Below, in pieces: positions 48,829-62,772 of a stretch of 64,000 nt of DNA. The position numbers and the translations under genes were made by a program. Source of the stretch: Chondrilla cf. caribensis (lineage: Eukaryota > Porifera > Demospongiae > Chondrillida > Chondrillidae); the NCBI GenBank assembly GCA_964020155.1, contig OZ026554.1, positions 2,271,327 through 2,335,326 of the forward strand, read 5' to 3'. A model generated the notes under the pieces. It worked only from the letters and a program-made list of their open reading frames with translations, was not told the origin of the DNA and did not search any database. Positions within the stretch are counted from its first letter, which is position 1, and every line of letters starts with the position of its first letter.

Positions 48829-50017
48829 ATGGCACCAAATGTTAAGGTCTTTCTACAAGTGGTTCTTTTGTGCTATGTGGTGACCACCAGTATCGGGGGT
48901 AGCATTGACCTTCAGAAGGCACTTGCCACACTTCAGAAGGAAGTGGAGGATCTCAAACAGCAGTCCCAAGAAGAAATAAATTCACTGGTGACTGAAATCG
49001 AGTTACTTCACCAGAAGAACGAACATCTGGAGAAGAGGTTAGAGCAAATTGAAGCCAAAGGTTAGTTCCTGTGAGGTTCATTGCAATCTATATGTACAGT
49101 GCCATATCCTGGCTGTGACCAGGAACATTGTCACTACAGCTTGTCCCTCATCAACAATACCATCCATCATAGTACCTCTGTATGAAAATTGCATGTCTGA
49201 AAATTAATGGTATATAAAAGGATGATTAAATTAATCATAACCTTCAGAAATAATCTACTTGTCTTCAACAGAATTGGAAAAACCTCTACAAAGAATGAGA
49301 CGTGGAGACACTGTTTTCCCAGCACCTGTACCTTGCATTTGTCAACCTGGACCACCTGGTCAACCTGGTCCACCTGGATCAAAAGGTGAGAGGGGACAGC
49401 GTGGAAAACGAGGCAAAATAGGACCAAAGGGGTTGAATGGAGCAGATGGTGAGAAGGGTGAAAAGGGAGATACAGGACTGCCAGGAAGTGATGGACAGAT
49501 AGGTGAACCAGGACCAAAGGGATTGCGAGGACTGCCAGGAAGTGATGGACAGATAGGTGAACCAGGACTGCCAGGACAACCGGGACTCAATGGAATAAAG
49601 GGAGAAAAGGGTGAACAAGGAGATCAAGGAGATAATGGAACAAAAGGTAAACGTGGGGAAAGAGGACAACCAGGAAATGATGGACAGATAGGTGAACCAG
49701 GACTGCCAGGACAACCGGGACTCAATGGAATAAAGGGAGAAAAGGGTGAACGAGGAGATCAAGGAGTTATTGGAACAAAAGGTGAACGTGGAGAAAAAGG
49801 ACAACCAGGAAATGATGGACAGAAAGGACCCCAAGGACCACAAGGACCACAAGGACCACAAGGACCACAAGGACCACAAGGACAGGAAGGACAACCGGGA
49901 CTTGATGGATGCAAGGTAGGAAAGGAAAATGATAGGGCAGACAATGGAAATGACTGCGAAATAGGAGATAATGCTCCGGCATCTATGCCACCCACAGGAG
50001 GGGGAGGTGGGCAATGA
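48829..50017 (+). CDS. Collagen-like secreted protein F (two exons)
   Basis: Exon 1 is 48829-49060 (donor GTTAGT), exon 2 is 49272-50017 (acceptor CTTCAACAG); 325 aa predicted. Signal peptide, coiled coil, [12 protein letters not shown], and [12 protein letters not shown] (Gln replaces Pro after the CxC). A long Gly-X-Y helix follows, with an internal repeat [20 protein letters not shown] used twice and a GPQ run (six GPQ triplets from about 49827). Several sequons have been lost (LNGI, VIGT). The tail contains a Cys and ends [10 protein letters not shown]. The intron is only 211 nt and lacks the TG tract. AATAAA is at 50098. Confidence 0.85.
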
Positions 50018-50398
50018 TAGCCATAACCACAGGAAATGTAAGGATTATGAACAAATTTATATGGAAACGTTAGATCTCACATTAAAGAAAACAAACAAAT
50101 AAAGCTAACAATTAATTTTCTACTATTGGTGCGAAATTGTTGCAATCAGTTTGAGAATTTGTGAAAGCAGATGTATTTGATAATTATGATTATTCTAGAC
50201 AACCTTCAAGTAGTGAACAGGTAACACACCATGATATCGTCAAGTTTAACTTCATCTAATAAACTGTTAACGTAATTGAATTCAGAATCAATATCTTTCA
50301 ACAATAATAAATCGGAGTGTAGAAGATGACACAATGCATCAAAAATCAAGAATTATAATGACTGACACACAGCCTATACACAGGCAGACATACAAGTA

Positions 50399-50475
50399 CA
50401 GTGGATATTCGTTCATCTGCCATAATGGGTTTGGGTGAAATATTAGCAGATTAATGATATGTCAGATTATACTGA
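50399..50475. mobile_element. Tigger-type element remnant in unit F flank
   Basis: CAGTGGATATTCGTTCATCT after 'caagTA', same site as in units A, E and G; interior resembles the element at 30810. Confidence 0.55.
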
Positions 50476-50619
50476 TCTTCTTCAGCAATTCCACAAAATT
50501 GTATGGAAAATATATGAATACATATGTATCAAATAATATTATTATATTATGTTTTCACAGTATCCTTTTATCAGTTAACATAATCCAATTAAACCATTTT
50601 TAAAATGTTGCAGTGTTTG

Positions 50620-50760
50620 GTTAAAAGGGAAACAATTGAATTTCAAACGAGACATAAGGGGATAATTAGGAGTTGGAGGACCACCATGACTCCCAGGATT
50701 GACAATAGAGTGAGTAATTCTATACAAGGACTATTATAGTGTTTATGAGCAGACTTGGTG
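50620..50760 (+). pseudogene. Small collagen-like exon relic
   Basis: Matches the relics at 33535 and 46580 ('ggagttggaggaccaccatg'), disrupted. Confidence 0.45.
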
Positions 50761-51251
50761 TACATGGAAAACACAAAACGTCATGCATACTGAAGTGCAT
50801 ATGAATTAATATAACTTCACCATGGTAAAAAATACAAATAGCAAGGAATTTGTATTGATTAAAAACAAGTGCAGATCGATTGCAGAACAGAATGAACCAT
50901 ATGGATGACACATAATGTAACAATAACACATGAACATTGATGAAAAGACATGAACTTCGTAGTTACTGTGAGGTATATTTTCTCCCAAGGAAAGCTTATT
51001 CAATGTATTATGACAGTAACCAGACATAATATGAATACCAGCCATGATAAGTAAAAGTATAGGTATGTGTGCACAAAAAAGTACATGTAATTTACGTGAA
51101 ACAGTAATGTTATAGGCCGCCATTTTTTTCCGCCTCATCCCTACATATAGAGCACGATAGCACTCTATGATTATTATTATATTACTCAAAGCTATGATTG
51201 CTAGATTATGTACTGACAATAAAATTTTGCAATTGATTCTACAACTATACA
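50761..51251. other. Unit spacer, no gene
   Basis: Resembles 33660-34010 and 46690-46880. No exon recognised. Confidence 0.4.
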
Positions 51252-51560
51252 TGGGTTTAACTGTTACTTCAATCTCATTTATAAACAATTCAAATTCTTT
51301 GAAATCATAGGAATACATCCCTGAATATTCAACAGTGAGTGTAATAACAGTTAAGGTGTGGATATCTTGGTGGACTATATCCCTGTTGGAGCCATCAGAC
51401 ACCTTAGAGCCATTTATCCTCCACACTAAAGTGTACATAGCGGACATTCAGTCCACAGAACACTGCAGGCACAAATCACTACCAGTGGCTACCTCCCCAA
51501 GGTCAGTACCCTCAGTACATGTAGAGATGGTCAACTTGAGAACAGGAACTGTATAAGAGA
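51252..51560 (-). pseudogene. Ig-like domain exon relic, longest copy
   Basis: The minus strand reads GTDLGEVATGSDLCLQCSVD, then TGA, then MSAMYTLVWRINGSK, and continues to LTVITLTVEYSGMYSY and INEIEVTVKP. The B-strand Cys, C-strand Trp and D-x-G-x-Y region have Ig spacing. The F-strand Cys is replaced by Tyr. The TGA is shared with the copy at 58078. Confidence 0.6.
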
Positions 51561-52689
51561 TTAGAAAGGAAGGTGTCAGTCACGTACAACAGATCTAGAC
51601 CCACACTTTACACAGCCCAAAGCTAAATACACTTATACCTCTACAAAGCTGTATATTATGTATATAGACTGACATTTTTCTACAATCATGTCCTAGCCAG
51701 TAATATTAATGACATGACCATCCCCCCACTCACATGCACTGTACATATGGACATACCTGCAATGTACATGTCCGTTGATCATCACCACCAGATGTGGTAG
51801 TTCTTGAGTAAGGTGGCTAACACTGGAATAAGCAATGTACAAATACAATATTGGGATAAATTAATGCAAGTTAGCAATATACATTAACGTACATTGACCT
51901 TATACATTCAAAAAGCAAGTACAGAATATGTATATTAATACAAAGGTACATGTGACACGTGTATGGTAAAACCACATTTCAATCCATTTAAAATGAAATA
52001 GTTACTATGTATCAAAAGGGCTGTTTGATAGTCTCATATCTGTACACGTTAGGATAATAATAATATGTTTATGTGTTCTACGTATGTGGGGGGTGAGTTA
52101 TTTACAGAGCATATACACATAAAAGTATTGTCCAGTCACAAAAAGATGAAAATGTCTGGTGAGGTTGACATGCTGAGTTACACAACGAACTGATAAATAC
52201 AGAAACCGCCAGACTGTATGTCATTGAATAATTATAAGCCTTTGCTAGACAAATAACTATCAATGTCATAAAAGTACAGATTGAATTAACCTGTAAGAGG
52301 ATTAATGGAGATACAGCTTGAAATAATATTTGAATTCTGCTATCAAAGTATTAAGCCGTAATTTGATACTGGTATATATATCAACAATAATCGTTGGGAT
52401 TGTATTTACGTTTATGTATATAATAAGTGTAGTAGCAGGGCAGAAAGAGTAATTTCACGTTAAGGACTCAGTTAACATTTAAAGACCCTCAGCATGAACT
52501 ACTAGATCATTGTGGAAATACAAGCAGTACTATTATTTAACATTGCCAGGAGAGCTGGTTTAGTTGCAAGCACGTGTACCACATCATATTTGGTATTTAA
52601 TATATTTGTTAACTTCATCCACCTGCAGCTGACAGCACAGGATGGACATGTATGTAGCATGCAACTTAGTACTTGTAGATGACATAACC
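51561..52689. other. Unit spacer, no gene
   Basis: 52185-52500 matches 60470-60540 and 61060-61160 around the intact Kunitz gene. The block at 51600-51780 matches 14620-14780. No exon. Confidence 0.45.
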
Positions 52690-52885
52690 TCCAACCCCAC
52701 GTCAACTCACTACCACCCCCACACTTTGTTTTGCAATTGGCCAAATTATGGAAATTATTCCTGTTCCCTCCACATCCACCATAGATGAATCATGTACAAT
52801 TCCCCATTTCGGAGTTGAAGTAGTAACGAGGAAAGTAGGCCTTGCACAATCCTTTTACCCTTGGCAAAGAACAGATCGAGGATTA
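52690..52885 (-). pseudogene. Kunitz exon pseudo-copy, nearly full length
   Basis: The minus strand reads [16 protein letters not shown] and later [13 protein letters not shown] and CKTKCGGGS with all six Cys positions kept, but a TGA replaces Arg after the third Cys (GNCT-stop-FIY) and the acceptor with its pyrimidine tract is lost by a short deletion. It is a copy of the exons at 60756-61681. Confidence 0.75.
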
Positions 52886-54849
52886 GTGGAGATCAAATTG
52901 CAAGACTATAGAATAATTTTATAATGGCATTGTTACTAACTTATAATTAAGACATATACTTTTACATGCTCGGTAAAATAAATACAACTCTCAAATTCGT
53001 TATGGTGCATTGTGACCATATTATTATACGAACAATCATCAACTGATTTCATTTCAGATACAATTATTGTTACATACTAGGTAATAGTGCAAGTGAATCA
53101 ATTAATGACATGAAGTAATATTGTTAATGAGTGTGATAGGAAGTTACTCCCACCATATTATCCATAACTGTCACTCAATGGGTTTAATTTTGTGACTGAG
53201 AGAGCATCGAATACATGAAAACAGGAAGCTCAAAACTCCACATCAAGTCAATTGGGTCCATTCAGCCTGATAATGTGGGAGGGGATTCATCTCTGTTAAT
53301 AATTGATTAATCAATCAGTGGTCATGCACTGATAATTAATTAAAAAATTGCAAATGACAACTTGACATTTATCAAAATAAACATTGTCAATTGCAATGAT
53401 GGTTTTCCAAAAGGGTCAAGATGATTTGTCTTATATACGTAATACATACATGCTAACTTCTTCATGGAATCTCATTAGCATTGATTTCATAAACAATTTG
53501 GGCTTGCAAACTTAATCTAATATTATTGTCACCTATTGGAAATATAATATTCTCAATCCAATTTATAAATGATGCGTCCTGGATCTGTGAAGTTAGAACA
53601 TGTTTGGTACCATTCAAGTGACTCAAATGAGAGGCAAGGGATGTCCGTAAGCTTCCCACAACACATGCTACAAGAGGTCGAACAGGTGAGCTCCAAATTA
53701 TCACCTTTAGTCAGCTGACTGCATCATGAGCTTGTTGACCAATCACAAACTCAATACAGTGCTGTGGTGTGACTACCAGCCTTGAATGGTTTCTGGGCAA
53801 ACTCACATCTGCACTCCACATTAATAATTATATATAATATTTGGAATGACAAATAAGCACATGATGGTATTATGCATCCACATTCTCACACCCACATCAA
53901 TATAAACCCATGCACATATCTCACACATACATACAATCATGTCACTTCATCCATTCAGATACGTATACAAAAAGACAAAAGATACAAAGTCTCAATGCTT
54001 TTCAATCAGCAGATCAACAAAAATGGAACGCATCATCTGTATAAAGGAACATTTTGCATATTGATATTGCACCCCGAGTAGGTTACTGTTTCTATTTATA
54101 ATCATACCAACACACTTGTATGCATGCATGTATGAAAGTATTATACAGTGGTGATTGGAAGTAATGATGCCAAAACTCACAGGGCACTAGGTGCTCTCAT
54201 ATGCTCGTACATGTACTCAAACCCTTTGTACTTGAAGGCTTTGATTGCAGTCTAGCAGTGAGGTGGTTCATATCATACCTTGATGACCATGCATGCTGTG
54301 GCGCTTCATCAATGTTAATCGTGAATGGAAAATTTTGTACTGTGAATAGCTTCAAACTTGATTGAGGTTAAATGGCTTAATATCGGTATCAATAATGATA
54401 GGTCATTAGAAAACAGGTTAGTTTTTCTCTCATTGGTCCTGACCAGGAAAATAACTTTCTTCAATAAAATGGCCTTTACAAGTGAGCTGATAGGTTTATG
54501 ACTTTCAATCATCACTGTACAAGTGTGTGTATGTATGCGTATGTACGTGTCTACATTTGAACATTCATGTGTGTGTATGTATACATTTTGTGTGCAATTA
54601 ATACACGGTGTAAAATGGCTTCACCACAAGGTTTCACTTAATTGATTTAACACGAAGAATGTTGTTTTTGTTAATGCATGTTTACACAAGGTGCCACTAA
54701 TTATGTTAACATGCAATCATACAAGCACACATGATGTAATTAGACATGAGAACAGGATGTTTACTACTTCAGTTAGGAACCTACCGTACATGCATGGACA
54801 TTTATATGCCATCAATTAGTAATCTACCTACTCTCTTCCTCCACTCACT
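52886..54849. other. Unit spacer duplicated from the Kunitz gene, no gene
   Basis: 52886-53640 is a diverged copy of about 61690-62400, but the signal-peptide exon and promoter found at 62615-62780 are not present here. A few 41-bp repeat units lie at 53640-53720. Confidence 0.5.
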
Positions 54850-55774
<925 letters not shown>

Positions 55775-56337
55775 ATGGCTACAAATATTAAGGTCTTTCT
55801 ACAAGTGGCTCTTTTGTGCTATGTGGTGACTACCAGTATCGGGGGTAGCATTGACTTACAAAAGGCATTTGCCACACTTCAGAAGGAAGTGGAGGATCTC
55901 AAACAGCAGTCCCAAAAAGAAATAACTTCACTGGTGACTGAAATCGAGTTACTTCAAGAGAAGAATGAACAGCTGGAGAAGAGATTAGAGCAAATTGAAG
56001 CCAAAGGTTAGTTCCAGTGAGGTTCATTGCAATCTGTAGGTACAGTGCCATATCCTGGCTGTGACCAGGAACAGTGTGACTACACCTGAAACAGTATCAC
56101 GTACTGCAGCTGGTGCCTTACTAACAATACCATCTGATCATAGTACCTCTGTATGAATACAACTGTCCCAAGCAACTACCCTGTATATGTACTTCAGATC
56201 CAAATGTGAAGGTGTGCAGGCATGTGTGTGGGTGTGTGTGCGCGCGCTCGTGTGTATTTGTGGTATGTGTGTGTGTTCTTGTGTTTGTCTGTGTATAGCG
56301 TGTGTGTTTGCATGTGACACTGTACGTGTGTGTATGT

Positions 56338-56388
<51 letters not shown>

Positions 56389-57662
56389 TGTGTGTGTGGT
56401 TGTACAGTAAGTTGACATACATTTATACACACAAATGCAAATGTATACATTAGAATTGTGCTGGAATTGTTGGCATGGTGTGTATGAAGGATGTTACATG
56501 GGAGAGAGAGGGGTATATATTGTATATTATAATATAGTATTACATACGTATAATAGATAATAATATTATGCTATTTGTTACCTTCTGCCTTATATCATTG
56601 TCACTTCATACAATTATAGCACAATTAATTAATATATGGACACACGACATTAATGTATGTACACATAATTTTATTATTATACAAGTTGTTACCATGTCAT
56701 CCTCCTGAAACTCCCGAACCTGTATAATCAGGAATATTCTAGGCAGTTTGAAATTTACCTAACAGTCCTATATACATATCTTCCATTTTTCAAATATGTA
56801 ACTACCTCACTCATGTTACACATAACCTTGAGAAATAATCTTCTTGTTTTTAACAGAATGGGACAAACCTCTACAAAGAATGAGACGTGGAGGAGACACT
56901 GTTTCCCCAACACCTGAATCTTGTGTTTGTCCACCTGGACCACCTGGACCACCTGGTACAGCTGGATCAAAAGGTGAAATGGGACAGCGTGGAAAACGAG
57001 GCAAAATAGGAGCAATGGGGTTGAATGGAACAGATGGTGAGAAGGGTGAAAAGGGAGATACAGGACCTCCAGGTATGGTTGGACAGAAAGGTGAACCAGG
57101 ACCAAAGGGATTGCAAGGACTTCCAGGAATTAAGGGGCCAATAGGTGAAGCAGGACTGCAAGGACAACCAGGACTCAATGGTACCCAGGGAGAAAAGGGT
57201 GAACAAGGAGATCAAGGAGTTAATGGAACAAAAGGTGAACGTGGAGAAAAAGGACAACCAGGAAATAGTGGACAGAAAGGTGAACTAGGACCCCAAGGAC
57301 CACAAGGACCACCAGGACCACAAGGAGACATAGGACCCCAAGGACGACCAGGACCAAAAGGAGACATAGGACCCCAAGGACCACCAGGACCACAAGGAGA
57401 CATAGGACCCCAAGGACGACCAGGACCAAAAGGAGACATAGGACCCCAAGGACCAAAAGGACCACAAGGAGACATAGGACCCCAAGGACGACCAGGACCA
57501 AAAGGAGACATAGGACCTCAAGGACCACCAGGACCACAAGGTGACATAGGACCACAAGGACCACCAGGACCGAAAGGACAACCGGGACTTGATGGAAATG
57601 ACATTGAAATAGGAGAAAATGATCCGGCATCTACGCAACCCACAGGAGGGGGATCCGGATGA
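55775..57662 (+). CDS. Collagen-like secreted protein G (two exons)
   Basis: Exon 1 is 55775-56006 (donor GTTAGT), exon 2 is 56857-57662 (acceptor TTTTTAACAG); 345 aa predicted, the longest of the family here. Signal peptide ([20 protein letters not shown]), coiled coil, [12 protein letters not shown] (Trp replaces Leu), [12 protein letters not shown], then a long Gly-X-Y helix. Its second half (57306-57557) is built of 72-bp repeats. The acidic tail [14 protein letters not shown] ends in TGGGSG and lacks the Cys of E and F. AATAAA is at 57760. The intron has TG tracts at 56200-56400. Confidence 0.85.
56200..56402. repeat. TG-rich microsatellite in intron of gene G
   Basis: Interrupted TG tract ending in a pure (TG)n at about 56346-56385. 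Confidence 0.9.
57306..57557 (+). repeat. 72-bp in-frame tandem repeat in collagen gene G
   Basis: Three and a half copies (from 57306, 57378, 57450, 57522) each encode the 24-residue unit [12 protein letters not shown] + [12 protein letters not shown]. Nucleotide identity is nearly complete, so the expansion is recent. Confidence 0.95.
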
Positions 57663-58051
57663 GGGCAATGATAGCCATAATCACAGGGAATGTAAGGATC
57701 ATGAACAAATTTATATGCAAACATTGGATATCAAATTAAAGAAAACAAACAAAGCTAACAATAAATTTTCTACTTTTGATACTAAATTGTTGTAATCATT
57801 TGGAGAATTTGTGAAAGTAGATGTATTTGATAATTATGATTAATATTCTAGATAACCTTTAAGCAGTGAACAGGTAGCACACCATAATATCTTCAACTTT
57901 AACTTAATCAAATAAACTGTTTCAGTAATTGAATTCAGAATCAATATCTTACAACAATAATAAATTGTAGTGTCAAAGATGACACAATGCATCAAAAATC
58001 AAGAATTATAATGACTGACACACAACCTATACACAGGCAGACATACAAGTA

Positions 58052-58075
58052 CAGTGAAAATTTGTTAATCCGAGG
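58052..58075. mobile_element. Tigger-type left-end remnant in unit G flank
   Basis: CAGTGAAAATTTGTTAATCC after 'caagTA', cut off at 58075 where Ig-unit sequence begins. Confidence 0.5.
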
Positions 58076-58077
58076 GT

Positions 58078-58200
58078 AAACACCTTAGAGCCATTTACCC
58101 TCCACACTAAATTGCACATAGCAGACATTCAGTCCACAGAGCACTGCAGGCACAAATCACTACCAGTGGCTGCCTCCTCGAGGTCAGTACCCTCAGTACG
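58078..58200 (-). pseudogene. Ig-like domain exon relic, N-terminal half
   Basis: Reads GTDLEEAATGSDLCLQCSVD, TGA, MSAMCNLVWRVNGSKV on the minus strand. The second half is deleted at the Tigger remnant. Confidence 0.55.
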
Positions 58201-58529
58201 TGCAGGTCCTGTACAAGAAGAGAAATGACAATGAAAACACATCACATGGCAGTGGATGAGTTTACAACCTGGTTGTTGCCTACAGCGTGCTGTGATGTCT
58301 ACAACTAGAACCTCCCCCGGCACCGTATATAATTGTGATGGCATGCATGCGTGATGACAGATGGATATAAATTGGACTAAATGTAACCCCCATTTTGTGA
58401 ACCTTGCGTACGGGTCTGTACTCCATCATAAATTGAAATAACAACATCTGCGAGATCCTTCAATTTAGAGGTCAGCACATCAGACTCCCACTTTGTACAA
58501 TCCGAAGGTAAAGTCAAAAACAAGTACCT

Positions 58530-58640
58530 CCACAAAGCCTGGGAATGGGAAGTAACCTCAGACTATATAGCAAGTGACGACTGTACGCATTCCGTAACAC
58601 CCGATGAAGTAGAGGCCAATTCGAATTCGTAAATTTTCTT
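58530..58640 (-). pseudogene. HRM-like exon relic, short
   Basis: Only the part matching the region between the first Trp and the third Cys is left ('gcattccgtaacacccgatg', 'gggaagtaacctcagact'). Confidence 0.4.
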
Positions 58641-58789
58641 CACTTCTTCGTTTCATCGAAACTATGGTTAAAAGAACCTCAAATCTCTCCCTGAAAAAAA
58701 AATATTATGGCTGCAATGTGCACGTGGAGATTCGAAAGTAAAATGGCGCCAGAATAATTACCACCACGTACGCGTGCACCACCACACTT

Positions 58790-58890
58790 GGCTTGAAAAT
58801 CGCCCGAAGGAAGAAATTAAAACTGTTCCCTCCCCATCCATCATAGATGAATCATATACGCTTCCCAGGCTGTGGTATACGTATGAGGAT
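58790..58890 (-). pseudogene. Kunitz exon relic
   Basis: The minus strand keeps FIYDGWGGNSFNF where intact copies have [13 protein letters not shown]; the following cysteines are lost and a stop precedes it. Confidence 0.5.
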
Positions 58891-59099
58891 GTAATAGGTA
58901 TATTTTGCGTGAAATAGTTGAATTTGAACAAAAGTGAGTATAGCTAAAACTGTATGATCATAATAGAATAAGATACAAGACAAACTGTTTGTGTCTAATG
59001 GCCTTACAGTGTTGACAGTTGTATGCGTTGTATCGTGTGTTCATAATTATAGTAGCAGGGCATATTGAAGTAGTACACACTCTAGCTAGCTACATTGTG

Positions 59100-59690
59100 G
59101 AAGTTCAAGCAAGACTATAATATTATGGTCTAATATTGTCAGTAGAGCACCCCAGATCTTGCTATTGTTGTAAGTATGTGTACGGTTTCATATTTCTCAG
59201 TGATTCATAGTTAAATGCACCTGTACAGCATAATCAAAGTGTTCAGAGCAGCCATGCAGCATACAATGTACATATCATTATAATATGTGCACCCATCTAC
59301 TGATTATGTGCATATAATAATGCAAAATATAGTTGCCATTAATGGAATAAGTTATCATTGCTACCAGGCTTTCTATAACCCTATTCATTGTCTGAGGCAG
59401 GAAGGCATGTAGTGCCCTAGGGTCTAATACAATAAAATTAATATGATACGTAATAGAGAGGGCTGGGTGACTAACTAGCTTATTGTTGGAGGTTTTCAAT
59501 GTGTACACTTTGAGGGGAAATGAAGGGCTTGGAATCCCTTCCATGTCGATATTAAGGTCCAGTGTCAACAGAATTTGTCATTTTAGGAGAATTTCAGAGA
59601 AATTCATTGCTCGCATTTATCGGAGTTTTCCATTACCATTACATACCAATTTAATTCAATGTGCACTCTTGATGTGCAAGTAGTAATTGA
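59100..59690. other. Spacer with unrecognised open frame
   Basis: A minus-strand frame (about 59278-59568, with readable DPRALHAFLPQTMNR) interrupts otherwise shared unit sequence, so it could be part of an inserted element. I do not recognise the family. Confidence 0.25.
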
Positions 59691-59796
59691 ACTCTGAACT
59701 AACACATTGGGATATACAATTGGTTAATATATGAATTATAATTATCACGTATGCATGTGAATATTGCCAGTCATGAACACAATTATCATTTCTTAA

Positions 59797-62693
59797 TTAT
59801 TTCGGGCATTCACTAGGGAGGACACATTTGTTATTCTTTTTGTCCACAATCTGTCCCCTAGGGCACCCACAACCAGGTCTGCAAACCAAAGCACAGAAAA
59901 TATGGGGATGTTTGCAGGTCCTCTGACATGGTGCACAGACATCATAGAAGATCTGTCCCCTGATGGAGCACTCTAGTACAAGAAGAAGATGAAACTATGA
60001 CGCAATCTCTAAACAACATGCATATTATAATGTACTGTGTGTGACTGAATAGTGACTTTTTGACTATGCAGTATTTGGAATAACTTCCAGGTTTGTTTAT
60101 GAATGAAATGTTAACATTTCTGCAAGCCAAGTTTAGAATCACATTGATTGAATAAACATTTATAGTTTTAAATGTATTCACTCCTCAAGGCCAATACAGA
60201 GTATAATCCATCACCTCTGTGCATATTAAGTAGTGAGACATGTTATTGACATAATTCATAATAATAGCTAGTAGCACAACAAAATACATAGGTATGTAAT
60301 ATGTTAAAGGATCACAAATCTTTATAGTAGTTGTCTGCTGTTACCAATAATAACGTCTAAAGCTGAGGTGTAAAACACATACATATATATTGTCGGACAC
60401 TTCCAACACCATGAAACACAAAGGAGTTAATCCACAGAACAAACCTAAAGTATATATTATCTACACACACAATGAACTGATAAATACAGAAACCACCGGA
60501 CTATTATGCATTATTATAAGTCTTTGCTAGACAAATTAAATTATTATCAATGTCACAAAAGTAGGCAGTTGTTAAACACTAACAATCATTCAAATCAAGT
60601 AGTTATACTGTACTTCTGAGTTCTCTACATTAGTAGGTACTAGAAGGTTGCAGATGACAAATGAGTATGTGCAGAGTTAACCGGCCATTGGTAGTTGAGG
60701 TTGGAATGTGGAAAGTTACAGACTTGCACGACATGTAAACATGAAACCAACTCACTACCCCCACACTTTGCTTTGCAATGAGCGAAAGTGCGGAAATTAT
60801 TCCCGTTCCCTCCACATCCACCATAGATGAATCGTGTGCACTTCCCAGTTTTAGAGTTGAAGTAGTAACGAGGGATATAGGCCTTGCACCATCCCTTTAC
60901 CTTTGGCAAAGAACAGATCAGCCCTGTAAGAGGATTAATGGAGATACAACGTAAAATAATATTTCAATTCTGCAATTAAAGTAATAAACTGTAATTCAAT
61001 GCTTGTATAATACTATATATCAACGCAATGAAGTGTTGTTGGCATTGTATAATATTATGTTTAATTTATGTACATAATAATTGTAGTAGCAGGGCAGAAA
61101 GAGTAGTTTCACATTAAAGACTCAGTGAACAATTATTAAAGACCCTCATCATGAACTACTAGATCATTGTGGAAATGCAAGCAGTACTATTATTTAACAT
61201 TGCCAGGAAGCACCCCTGATCTGGTTAAGTTGCAAGCGTGTGTATCACATCGTATTTGGTATTTTATGTTTCATATCGTTAACTTTATCCACCTGCAGCT
61301 GGCAGCAAGATCAAAGTGGTTAGGACGGCCATGCAGCATACAATGGTATATTATTATTATTATGTGAACCACCTTATTATGTATGTAAAAGCTAATAGAT
61401 GTACATTTTTTACAGTGTGCTGCATATGCATGTCAGTATAGGATGACACATACCTACATAAGAACTTAGTACTTGCAGATGACATGACCTCCAACCCCAC
61501 GTCAACTCACCACTACCCCCACACTTTGCTTTGCAATGAGCGAAAGTGCGGAAATTATTCCCGTTCCCTCCACATCCACCATAGATGAATCGTGTGCACT
61601 TCCCAGTTTTAGAGTTGAAGTAGTAACGTGGGATATAGGCCTTGCACAATCCTGTTACCTTTGGCAAAGAACATATTGACCCTGTAAGAGGAGTAGTGGA
61701 GATCAAATTGTGAGATTATAAGAATTTTATTATGGCATTGTTATAACTTATAATTAAGACACACACTTTTACCGTATTATGATACTAACAATCGTCAACT
61801 GATTTCATTTCAGATACAATTATTGTTACATACTAGGTAGTAGTGCAAGTGAATCAATTAATTAATACATGAAGTAATATTATTAAACGAGTGTAATAGG
61901 AAGCTAGTCCCACCTTATCACCCACAACGGTCACTCAATGGGTTTAATTTTGTACTTTGATAAAACTAGGTCCTTGGATGAATGCAATTAGAAGGACTCC
62001 CAAGACTCAAGACTCAGGTCAATTGGATCCATTCATCCTGATTATGTGGGAGTGGAATGAACTCAGTACTGGTGATTAATTGATTAATCAGTTGCCATGC
62101 ACTGATAATCAATTAAAGAATTACAGCTGACGGCTTGACATCTATCAAGATAAACATTGTCAATTGCAATGAATGGTCTTCCAAAGGGCTATTTTGATAT
62201 GCCTTATGTATACATAATACATACATGCTAATATTTTTCAGGGAATCTTATTTTCATTGATTCCATAAGCAATTTGGGCTTTCAAACTTGAAATATTTTC
62301 AAATATTGTCACTTATTAGAAAGAATTATCAATCAAATTTACAAATGATGCATACCTGATCTGTGAAATTAGAACATGTTTGGTACTGTTGAAATCTGAG
62401 TCAATGTAATCCCTTGGAAGTGAGTCATTAGTATTTCACCTCATACTTCATTATACTTGTGCATGTTACACCAGTACCCTTAGATTGATCTGTGTAAAGA
62501 GGGTTCAATCCTATCTTTGGCCCCCAATAAGGTCGTGGGGCCTACAACTCTGTTAATCCCCTTTGTTGATTAGTTAATATCAAAATTCAATAATACAAAA
62601 CTCTCACGGTTTACCTTTTTCAGAGATAGCGCTTGATTCCAAAACAGCATAGTTTGAAATAACTACCAAGACGATAAAATAAAGCATATTCAT
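59797..62693 (-). CDS. Secreted Kunitz-Kunitz-TIL protease inhibitor (four exons)
   Basis: Minus-strand gene with four exons, all joined in phase 1. Signal peptide 62693-62615 ([20 protein letters not shown], donor GTAAAC). Kunitz 1 61681-61511. Kunitz 2 60923-60756. TIL 59972-59797 ending ECPK-stop. Lengths 79+171+168+176 give 197 aa. Both Kunitz domains have the canonical spacing C-x8-C-x15-C-x7-C-x12-C-x3-C and Lys at the P1 position (LCKA, WCKA), which predicts trypsin-like targets. The TIL exon has ten cysteines ([27 protein letters not shown]), a second type of serine-protease inhibitor fold. It is probably secreted. Both Kunitz exons are nearly identical in sequence, so one is a recent duplicate. 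Splice sites were read by eye. Confidence 0.8.
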
Positions 62694-62772
62694 GCACTGT
62701 CCTGATTGTCAACGAGTCACCCACTTTCATTGAGATGAAACAAAGTATGCTGCGAGTTTGAAAGAACATGCT

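Noticed and set aside
59797..59972. TIL exon as part of a longer gene joined to the HRM-like and Ig-like exons
   Set aside because: A TAA follows ECPK directly with no donor before it, and the downstream Kunitz, HRM-like and Ig-like copies in this unit are broken.
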